Below are positions 1-6,499 of a stretch of 17,472 nucleotides of DNA, piece by piece. The notes under the pieces are model-generated. The model saw only the letters and a program-made list of their open reading frames with translations, did not search any database and was not told the origin of the DNA. Location of the stretch: positions 1 to 17,472 of the forward strand of contig JBCNVA010000077.1 of assembly GCA_039630445.1 (NCBI GenBank). The letters are read 5' to 3'. Source of the DNA: HRBIN15 sp039630445. Its GTDB lineage: Bacteria; Armatimonadota; Fimbriimonadia; Fimbriimonadales; GBS-DC. Position numbers and translations under genes: made by a program. Each line of letters opens with the position of its first letter. The first letter of the stretch is position 1.

Positions 1-273
1 ATCCTCACCTCGGATAACCCGCGTACCGAGCCGCCTGAGCGCATCCTGCAGCAGATTTTGGAAGGGGTTCCTATGGAGGCGCGCACGAAGGTGATCGCGG
101 TGGAACCCGATCGGCGCACCGCTATCGCCCTCGCGTTGCACGAAGCGATCCCCGGCGAGATGATTGTACTGGCGGGCAAGGGGCATGAGGAGTACCAGAT
201 CGTTGGCACCACACGCATTCCGTTTAGCGATCGAGAAACGGTGCTGGAGCTGATGGGAGCGAAGCGAGTATGA
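1..273 (+). CDS. murE: UDP-N-acetylmuramyl-tripeptide synthetase MurE, C-terminal fragment (5' end outside window)
   Basis: MurE is the cytoplasmic ATP-dependent ligase that adds the third peptide residue to UDP-MurNAc-L-Ala-D-Glu. Only the last 90 codons are visible, in frame from base 1 with no start. They cover part of the C-terminal ligase domain. The motif TSDNPR (bases 7-24) is the family's amino-acid-recognition signature, and DNPR is the form associated with meso-diaminopimelate rather than lysine. GKGHEEYQ (about bases 175-198) is the second conserved C-terminal motif. The stop TGA (271-273) overlaps the murF start as ATGA, so the two genes are probably translationally coupled. The product identity is secure. 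The meso-DAP assignment follows from family knowledge of the motif and is less certain than the family. Confidence 0.95.
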   Translation: MLTSDNPRTEPPERILQQILEGVPMEARTKVIAVEPDRRTAIALALHEAIPGEMIVLAGKGHEEYQIVGTTRIPFSDRETVLELMGAKRV

Positions 274-1661
274 GAACCCTAACACTGCGAGAGGTTGCAG
301 AAGCGTTGCATGTCCCGCTGCCCCTGCTGCTAACAGGTGAGGAGCGGGTGCAAGGCGTCACCACGGATAGTCGGACCGTGCAGCCCGGTGATCTCTTCTT
401 TGCGCTGCGGGGTGCGCGCACTGACGGGCATCAGTACCTGCAGGAGGTGTTCGCCAGGGGAGCTGTCGCAGCGGTCGTGGAGTACCTGCCGATCGGCGCG
501 GAAGGCTTCCCGTTGCTGCGTGTTCCCTCCACCGTTCAGGCGTTGGGCACGCTGGCACATTACTACCGCATGCAGATGCCTGACCTGAAGGTGATCGGCA
601 TCACGGGCAGCACGGGCAAGACCACCACGCGCGCGATGGTGGCTGCCGCGCTGGAAGCGGGATTTCCGAATGCCGTCCACAGCAGCCCTGGCAATTTCAA
701 CACAGAGATCGGCGTGCCGCTGACCATCTTTGGACTGGAGCCGTTCCATCGGGTGCTGGTGCAGGAGATGGCGATGCGTGGGCGCGGGCAGATTGCTTAT
801 CTTGCCGAGATCGCCCGTCCCCAGATAGGGGTCATCACCCAGATCGGCTGGTCGCATATCGAGCTGCTGGGCAGCCGCCAAGCGATTGCGGAAGCCAAGA
901 GCGAGCTGCTGAAAGCTCTCCCGCCCGATGGGCTGGCGATCCTGCCGCGTGATGACCGCTTCTATGAGTTCCTGCGTGAGCAAGCCCCCTGCCCTGCCCT
1001 CACCTTCGGGCGTCATCCCGATGCGGATGCCTGCCTCGTAGAAACGCACCTCGCTCCCGACAGCACCACGGGCAAGATTCGGTTGCAAACCGACCAGACA
1101 GTGGAGGTGGAACTCACCCTGCCCTATCTGGGCGAACACCTGCTGCTCAACGCCACCGCCGCGCTGCTGGTGGCGGTCGCGTTGGGCGTCGATCCCTATC
1201 AGGCAGCGCGTGCCCTCGAAAAGGTGCAGCTGCCTGAAATGCGGATGGCGATTCAACCGCAGCCCGGTGGCTGGATGCTGATTAATGATGCTTATAATGC
1301 GAATCCCGATTCGATGCGGGCAGCGTTGCAGGTGCTGCTCTATCAGGCGCCGGCACAGCGACGGATCGCCGTGCTGGGCGATATGAAGGAACTTGGACCC
1401 TACAGCATGCAACTGCACTGGCAGCTGGGGCGCTGGCTCGCTACTCAGCCGCTGGATTACCTGATTTTGGTGGGAACCGATGTGCTATGGACGGCGGCTG
1501 CCGCCAAGGAGGGCGGATTTCCTGCCCAGCGCGTGCTGCATTTTGACAGTCCGCTGGGCGCTGGCGAGTGGCTCTGGCGCAATGTGCAAAAGGGCGACTG
1601 GGTGTTGCTCAAAGGCTCCCGCGCCCTCGGTCTGGAGCGCATCATGAGCGTGAAGGTGTAA
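270..1661 (+). CDS. murF: UDP-N-acetylmuramoyl-tripeptide--D-alanyl-D-alanine ligase MurF
   Basis: MurF joins D-Ala-D-Ala to the UDP-MurNAc tripeptide, finishing the cytoplasmic pentapeptide precursor. The 463-residue length is normal. The N-terminal substrate domain has the DSRTVQPGDLFFAL motif (about residues 33-46). The central ATPase domain has the P-loop GITGSTGKTTT (110-120), then GNFNTEIGVPLT and a SHIELLGS segment. The C-terminal domain has NDAYNANPDSM and VLGDMKELG. The residue before DAYNANP is Asn where Asp is commoner. The ATG at 270 overlaps the murE stop and has GGGAG at 255-259. The stop TAA shares one base with the ATG of mraY (TAATG). MurF uses the D-Ala-D-Ala made by the Ddl half of the fusion protein encoded further down the operon. 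Identification is secure. Confidence 0.97.
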   Translation: MRTLTLREVAEALHVPLPLLLTGEERVQGVTTDSRTVQPGDLFFALRGARTDGHQYLQEVFARGAVAAVVEYLPIGAEGFPLLRVPSTVQALGTLAHYYRMQMPDLKVIGITGSTGKTTTRAMVAAALEAGFPNAVHSSPGNFNTEIGVPLTIFGLEPFHRVLVQEMAMRGRGQIAYLAEIARPQIGVITQIGWSHIELLGSRQAIAEAKSELLKALPPDGLAILPRDDRFYEFLREQAPCPALTFGRHPDADACLVETHLAPDSTTGKIRLQTDQTVEVELTLPYLGEHLLLNATAALLVAVALGVDPYQAARALEKVQLPEMRMAIQPQPGGWMLINDAYNANPDSMRAALQVLLYQAPAQRRIAVLGDMKELGPYSMQLHWQLGRWLATQPLDYLILVGTDVLWTAAAAKEGGFPAQRVLHFDSPLGAGEWLWRNVQKGDWVLLKGSRALGLERIMSVKV

Positions 1662-2677
1662 TGGAGATACTCGTTCCCGCGTGCGTGGCATTGCTGATCG
1701 GCAAACCGATGATTGGGATGCTGGCGAGGCTCAACATTCGCCAGACCATCTATGAATACGCGCCTGAGACCCATCGGGCGAAGGAGGGCACGCCCACGAT
1801 GGGCGGGGTTATTATGCTGCTCGCTGTGGCGGTGGGCTTGATTGCCCATCTGGTGGGGCTTCCGCTCTTCTTCGGGCAAGCGAGCGTTGTGATGGGGTTC
1901 GGCGGGCTGATCCTGTTCGCCTGTGCCCTGCTTTTTGCCCTGCTGGGCTTCGTGGATGACTACCTGGTGCGTCGGTGGCTGGGGCGACGCGGCTTAGAGT
2001 GGAAATCGAAGCTACTGTTGCAGGGTTTAGCGGCGGCGCTCGCGCTTTATGCGTTGGGGAGCGCACCTCCTCAACTGCTGCGTGGGGAGCTGATGCCCCC
2101 ATCCCCTGCCCCGCCCGCCTATCTGTGGGGCGTGGGGCTGGTGTGGGTCGTCGGCTGGGTGAATGCTTTCAACCTGACCGATGGGCTGGACGGCTTGGCA
2201 GCGGGGCTGAGCGTGATTGCCTTCGGCACACTGGCTTTGCTCTGTCGCGATGCGCTGAGCGTAATCAGTGCGATGCTCTGGTGTGGCGCCGCGCTGGGCT
2301 ATCTCTGGTGGAACCTGTACCCTGCCCGCGTGTTCATGGGCGACACCGGCTCGATGGCGCTGGGCGCCACTTTCGGGCTAATCACCTGGCGCGAGATCAT
2401 GCTGGCAGGATCGGTTAGCCTCGCCAGCCCTGTAGGATCAATCGGGTTGGCGGCACTGTTTGTGCTGGTGGGGTTGGTGTTCGCCGTGGAAATCGTCTCG
2501 GTCGTGGTGCAGCTAAGTGCGGTCAAGCTGCTGAAGCGACGCCTGTTCCGCGCCACGCCCATCCATCATCACTTTGAGCTGCTCGGCTGGCATGAGGGCA
2601 CGATTGTGGGGCGGTTCTGGCTTGTGGGCGCGCTGGCAGGGCTGACCGCATCCACGCTCTCTGGAGGGTGGCGATGA
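1661..2677 (+). CDS. mraY: Phospho-N-acetylmuramoyl-pentapeptide transferase MraY
   Basis: MraY is the integral membrane enzyme that moves phospho-MurNAc-pentapeptide onto undecaprenyl phosphate, giving lipid I. At 338 residues it is close to the family norm, and most of it is hydrophobic helices. Visible signatures are KEGTPTMGG (41-49), FVDDYL with the paired aspartates D99/D100, NAFNLTDGLDGLA (168-180), FMGDTGS with D228, and the histidine motif PIHHHFE (300-306). The open frame extends upstream to 1568. The ATG at 1661 is chosen because it touches the murF stop and gives the usual N-terminus; only a weak GAAGGTG lies upstream. The end overlaps murD by ATGA. The first membrane helix is short but present. 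Identification is secure. Confidence 0.96.
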   Translation: MEILVPACVALLIGKPMIGMLARLNIRQTIYEYAPETHRAKEGTPTMGGVIMLLAVAVGLIAHLVGLPLFFGQASVVMGFGGLILFACALLFALLGFVDDYLVRRWLGRRGLEWKSKLLLQGLAAALALYALGSAPPQLLRGELMPPSPAPPAYLWGVGLVWVVGWVNAFNLTDGLDGLAAGLSVIAFGTLALLCRDALSVISAMLWCGAALGYLWWNLYPARVFMGDTGSMALGATFGLITWREIMLAGSVSLASPVGSIGLAALFVLVGLVFAVEIVSVVVQLSAVKLLKRRLFRATPIHHHFELLGWHEGTIVGRFWLVGALAGLTASTLSGGWR

Positions 2678-4050
2678 ACTGGCGAGGCAAGCGCGTGGCG
2701 GTGATCGGCGCGGGGCGCAGTGGTTGGGACGCTGCGCGTGCCCTGCTCTCGCTGGGCGCCCAAGTAGCCCTCTACGACGCCTCTGACACTGCCTTTCGCG
2801 AGCTGTCCCCCATCCAAAGCGAACTGGTGCAGCAAGGGCTTCGGCTGGTCGCAGGGCGTGACCTGCCCGATTGGGAAGGGTTGGAGCTGATTATCGTCAG
2901 CCCTGCCTTGCGTCCGCACCACCCGCTTTTTGCCCAGGCACAGGAGCGCGGCGTGCCCGTCTGGAGCGAGATCGAACTGGGCTATCACCTGGCGCGTGCC
3001 CCGATTATTGCCGTCACGGGCACAAACGCCAAGACGACCACCGTGGCGCTCATCCATCACCTGCTCCAGCACGCGGGCAAGCGGGCGCATCTGTGCGGAA
3101 ATATCGCGGGCACGGAGCAGGATCGGACGCTCACCGCCGTCGCGCTTGCCGCCCAGCCTGACGAATGGATTGTCGCCGAGGTCAGCTCCTTCCAGCTGCT
3201 GCATACGCATCAGTTTCGCCCGCATATTGCCGTCCTCACGACCATCACGCCCGACCATCTGGACTATCACGGCTCTTTTGAAGCCTACGCCCGTGCGAAA
3301 GGGCGACTGCTGCACAACCTACAGCCCACCGATTGGGCGGTTCTAAACGGAGCCGACGCGGGCATTCAACAGCTGCTGGCATGGCTCCGTGCAGACGGGT
3401 GTCCCGGTCTGCAGCATGTGGAGCGTTCAGGGCATCTCCTGCTGGAGCTGCCTGACCTGTCCTTACTGGTGGGCGAGCCTTTGCCCTTCATTCTCCGCTA
3501 TGCGCCCCTCGCTGCCCAGATTGCCGTTCAGGTCGCCCGCCTGCTGGACTGCCCTGAGGAGGCGATACGCGAAGGGCTGGCAACCTTTCGCGGCGTGCCC
3601 CATCGGATGGAATTGGTGGCGGAGATTAACGGCGTTCGCTTCATCAACAACTCGATGTGTACAAACGCGGCGGCGCTGGCGCACTCGCTGCGCGTTGCGC
3701 CCAAACCCTGCATCGTGATTGCTGGGGGCGTGGACAAAAACGACTCAATAGATGACTTGGTGGACGCGATTCGGAGCTATTGCCGCGCCGCGCTGCTGAT
3801 CGGGCGTGATGGGGAGCGGATTGGTGCGCGCCTCCACGCGAAGGGCTACACTGCGTGGCGCTATGTGGAGACGCTGGAGCGGGCTGTGGAGCAGGCGGCT
3901 GCCGAGGCACAGCCAGGCGAGACAGTGATCCTTGCGCCGGGCTGCGCCAGTTTCGATCAGTTCGACAACTTTATCGCGCGTGGGGAGCGGTTCCGCGCCC
4001 TGGTGCAGGGATTGCAAGCAGGTGTGCAGGGCATCAAGGAGGAGCCATGA
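2674..4050 (+). CDS. murD: UDP-N-acetylmuramoyl-L-alanine--D-glutamate ligase MurD
   Basis: MurD adds D-glutamate to UDP-MurNAc-L-Ala in the cytoplasm. The 458 residues show an N-terminal nucleotide-binding fold (VAVIGAGRSGWDAA), the ATPase loop VTGTNAKTTT (about 114-123), EVSSFQL, ITPDHLDYHGS, and a C-terminal domain with GGVDKNDS and PGCASFDQFDNF. Two motifs depart from the common form. The P-loop has Ala (GTNAKT) where Gly is usual, a change also known in some proteobacterial MurD. The C-terminal motif reads INNSMCTN where NDSKATN is typical. The start is ATG 2674, which overlaps the mraY stop and sits 5 bases after GGAGGG (2663-2668); the GTG at 2668 is inside that binding site. The stop overlaps ftsW as ATGA. 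Neighbouring genes and motifs make MurD the clear call. Confidence 0.94.
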   Translation: MNWRGKRVAVIGAGRSGWDAARALLSLGAQVALYDASDTAFRELSPIQSELVQQGLRLVAGRDLPDWEGLELIIVSPALRPHHPLFAQAQERGVPVWSEIELGYHLARAPIIAVTGTNAKTTTVALIHHLLQHAGKRAHLCGNIAGTEQDRTLTAVALAAQPDEWIVAEVSSFQLLHTHQFRPHIAVLTTITPDHLDYHGSFEAYARAKGRLLHNLQPTDWAVLNGADAGIQQLLAWLRADGCPGLQHVERSGHLLLELPDLSLLVGEPLPFILRYAPLAAQIAVQVARLLDCPEEAIREGLATFRGVPHRMELVAEINGVRFINNSMCTNAAALAHSLRVAPKPCIVIAGGVDKNDSIDDLVDAIRSYCRAALLIGRDGERIGARLHAKGYTAWRYVETLERAVEQAAAEAQPGETVILAPGCASFDQFDNFIARGERFRALVQGLQAGVQGIKEEP

Positions 4051-5342
4051 AAGCTGTTGGATATAAACGAATAGGTAAGGTAGTAAGCGGCGCTTCCCTT
4101 GCGCAAGCGGGTGTGATGAGTTCCCCACGGCTTGCCGCGCCTGCTGTGCCCACTGCGCCCGCTACCGTGCCTCCTGTGCTGCCCACTTCTCGCCCCTCGC
4201 TACTTGCCACGCGCCGCACTCTGCTCTGGCTTCCGCTGGTGCTATGCCTGATTGGGCTGATTTTCCTTACCAGCGTGAGCATCGGCGACATCAAGCTGAG
4301 TGCACCGCCCCGCTCTCCGTTGGAGCCGTTCCGCTCCGTGTTGCAGCAGGCATGCTGGGTTCTGCTGGGCATCGGTGTGATGCTCGCGCTTGCGTGGATC
4401 CCCGTTCGCTTTTATCAAGCCAGTGCGCGGTTCTGGCTTGTGCTGTTCAGTCTGGTGCTGATTGCCCTCTGGCTGGTGCCGGGGTTAGGCGTGGAGCGCA
4501 ATGGGGCGGTACGCTGGATTGAGCTACCCCTTCCGCTGCTGGGGCAAATCAGCATGCAGCCGTCGGAGGTGTTCAAGCTGGCGACGCTGCTCTTTTTCGC
4601 CGCGCTCTACAGCAAGCCCGGTGCCTCGTGGCGGAAAGGCGACTATCTGCTGGTGGCTCTGTGGGCGACGGCGTTGCTTGCCGTCGAGCGTCAACCCGAC
4701 TTCGGCACGATGGTGCTGCTTTTCATGCTGGGGGTTGGTGTGGCTTTTTTGGGTGGGGCGCGCCTGTCCAGCATCGCGTTGCTGATGGTCATCGCGGTGT
4801 TGGGGGCGGCTGTGCTGATCGGGCTACCTGCGTTGCGTGGCGGTGTTTCTGCAGACGGCGAGGTGGGCTATCGCCTGAAGCGCATCCTTGCGATGCTGGA
4901 TCCGTGGGGCAACGAGCACGATATCGGCTATCAGATTGTCCGGGCGCAGATTGCAGTGGGCAGCGGCGGGTTGGCACGCCTGGCAATTGGTGAAGGGCGC
5001 GAAAAACGCTACTTACCTGCTGCTGAGAATGACTATATCTTTGTCACGATTGCGGAGGAGACGGGCTTTGTCGGCTGCTTGGTCTGCATCGGGCTGTTTG
5101 CCTGGCTGGTTGGGGCGTGCTTTGTGCTGGCAACGCGCGCCCCCACTCGGTTCGGACGGCTCTTTGCGGGCGGACTGGGACTTTGGATCGGGCTGCAGGC
5201 ACTGCTGAATATGGGCATGGCGATTGGCTTACTGCCACCTGTGGGGCTGCCCCTGCCGTTTGTCAGCGAGGGTGGCTCAGCCACTGTGAGTCTGATGGCG
5301 GCGTTGGGGATTGCACAGGCAATTGCACGGGAGGCACGATGA
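4047..5342 (+). CDS. ftsW: SEDS-family septal peptidoglycan polymerase FtsW
   Basis: FtsW is the SEDS-family glycosyltransferase that polymerises lipid II at the septum with its partner class B penicillin-binding protein, which is not in this window. The 431 residues have about ten hydrophobic segments starting near residue 58. Family motifs are GVERNGAVRWI (148-158), QPSEVFKL (171-178), QPDFGT (216-221, with the expected catalytic Asp218), LPAAENDYIFVTIAEETGFVG (323-343) and LPLPFVSEGGS (401-411). The last normally reads S-Y-G-G-S; here Glu replaces Tyr. A 55-residue cytoplasmic tail rich in Pro, Ala and Ser precedes the first helix. The ATG 4047 overlaps the murD stop and follows AAGGAGG (4036-4042). 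The position between murD and murG supports FtsW/SpoVE over RodA. Confidence 0.93.
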   Translation: MKAVGYKRIGKVVSGASLAQAGVMSSPRLAAPAVPTAPATVPPVLPTSRPSLLATRRTLLWLPLVLCLIGLIFLTSVSIGDIKLSAPPRSPLEPFRSVLQQACWVLLGIGVMLALAWIPVRFYQASARFWLVLFSLVLIALWLVPGLGVERNGAVRWIELPLPLLGQISMQPSEVFKLATLLFFAALYSKPGASWRKGDYLLVALWATALLAVERQPDFGTMVLLFMLGVGVAFLGGARLSSIALLMVIAVLGAAVLIGLPALRGGVSADGEVGYRLKRILAMLDPWGNEHDIGYQIVRAQIAVGSGGLARLAIGEGREKRYLPAAENDYIFVTIAEETGFVGCLVCIGLFAWLVGACFVLATRAPTRFGRLFAGGLGLWIGLQALLNMGMAIGLLPPVGLPLPFVSEGGSATVSLMAALGIAQAIAREAR

Positions 5343-6499
5343 AAATCGCGATTGCGGGCGGGATCACGGGCGGACATCTGTTCCCTGCCCTGTGCGTGGG
5401 TGAGGCGTTGCAGCATAAGAGTGCGCAGGTGCTTTATGTGGGCGCACAGCACGGGCTGGAGGCGCGCCTTCCCCTGCCCTTCCCTGCTCGTCTGCTCGAC
5501 ATGAGCGGATTGCGCCCCCGGGCATCGCGTTTCGGGCGTGCCCTAAACGGCGCGACTCGCCTGCTGCATCTGTGGCGCGTCTACCACGAGGCGAAGCGTG
5601 TGCTGCTGTCGTTCGAAGCGGAACTGCTTTTCTGCACCGGGGGCTACTCCGCGCTGCCTGTGGCATTAGCGATGCGTGCCCTGCGCAAGCCGATCGTGTT
5701 GCTGGAACCCGATGCGTTCCCCGGTCGCGCCAATCGCTGGCTGGCGCGGTTCGCCCGCCGTATCTGCCTGAACTTCGAGGAGGCGGCTGCGTACTTCCCG
5801 CGCCATGTGCCGACCCACCGCACAGGGTTGCCCGTGCGCACAGGCATCTATCGCCCTGATGTGCCCACTGAGGTGGCGCGCGCCGAATTAGGGCTTCTGC
5901 CCGATCGCTTCACGGTGCTGGTGATGGGCGGGAGCCAGGGCGCGCAGGCACTCAACGAGACGGTGCTGAACACCGTCCAGCATATCCCGTCAGGCGAGCT
6001 TCAGTGGCTGCACCTAACGGGTGAAGCGCACTACGAGACCGTTCGCGCCACAGCCCAACGCCTCGCCCTGAACGGCAACTATCGTCCCCTACCCTTTCTG
6101 GAAGCTGCCCAAATGGGACTGGCATATCGCGCGGCGGATGTGGCGGTGGCGCGGGGCGGCGCTGGCACCATCACCGAGCTGGCACTCAACGGCGTCCCTG
6201 CCCTTCTAATCCCCTACCCCTATGCGGCAGGGGGGCATCAGCGGTATAATTGTCAGGTCATGGAGGCGCGGGGAGCCGCCCTGATGATCGGTCAGGCTGA
6301 ACTCTCACCTGAGCGACTGGCGCAAGCACTTCTGATGCTACGCGATAACCCAGAGAGGCGACAGGTGATGAGCCAGCAGGCACGCGCCTGGGCGGTTCCC
6401 GATGCTACCGAGCGCGTCGTCCAAGTGATCGAGAGCGAGTGGTGTGTTGCAACGGGCAAGGAGGCATGGCGATGCAATCCCCGACAGGTATCCCTCTGA
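5339..6499 (+). CDS. murG: UDP-GlcNAc:lipid I N-acetylglucosaminyltransferase MurG
   Basis: MurG adds GlcNAc to lipid I on the inner membrane face, making lipid II. The 386 residues start with the acceptor-site loop GGITGGHLFPA (7-17). Further motifs are LLEPDAFPGRANRW, GGSQGAQALNE (near 197), the donor-site ARGGAGTITELALNGVPALL (near 270) and IPYPYAAGGHQRYN. This is the two-domain GT-B fold of the family. EPD replaces the usual EQN, and RGGAG replaces SRAGA. The ATG 5339 forms an ATGA overlap with the ftsW stop. The frame runs 28 bases past the chosen murC start, so the last nine residues are encoded in the overlap. The basic, Cys-containing C-terminal tail is not a recognised element. Function is not in doubt. 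Confidence 0.95.
   Translation: MKIAIAGGITGGHLFPALCVGEALQHKSAQVLYVGAQHGLEARLPLPFPARLLDMSGLRPRASRFGRALNGATRLLHLWRVYHEAKRVLLSFEAELLFCTGGYSALPVALAMRALRKPIVLLEPDAFPGRANRWLARFARRICLNFEEAAAYFPRHVPTHRTGLPVRTGIYRPDVPTEVARAELGLLPDRFTVLVMGGSQGAQALNETVLNTVQHIPSGELQWLHLTGEAHYETVRATAQRLALNGNYRPLPFLEAAQMGLAYRAADVAVARGGAGTITELALNGVPALLIPYPYAAGGHQRYNCQVMEARGAALMIGQAELSPERLAQALLMLRDNPERRQVMSQQARAWAVPDATERVVQVIESEWCVATGKEAWRCNPRQVSL
6458..6464 (+). promoter_or_regulatory. Ribosome binding site that decides the murC-ddl start
   Basis: AAGGAGG lies inside the 3' end of murG. It is 7 bases before the ATG at 6472 and only 1 base before the ATG at 6466, so 6472 is the better start. The earlier in-frame GTG at 6439 has no such site. 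The result is a 28-base overlap with murG. Confidence 0.75.

Noticed and set aside
330..1418. Long open frame (362 codons) on the - strand
   Set aside because: It lies wholly within murF, whose motifs are complete. High G+C opens antisense frames, and its translation shows no family features.
2668..2673. GTG start for murD six bases upstream of the chosen ATG
   Set aside because: The GTG begins inside the GGAGGG ribosome binding site, while ATG 2674 makes the ATGA overlap seen across the cluster.
2569..3315. 248-codon - strand frame across mraY and murD
   Set aside because: It is antisense to two certain genes, with low-complexity basic content and no recognisable motif.
6245..6250. TATAAT within murG
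   Set aside because: The bases fall in codons for the conserved HQRYN motif and no -35 or gap goes with them, so chance is enough.
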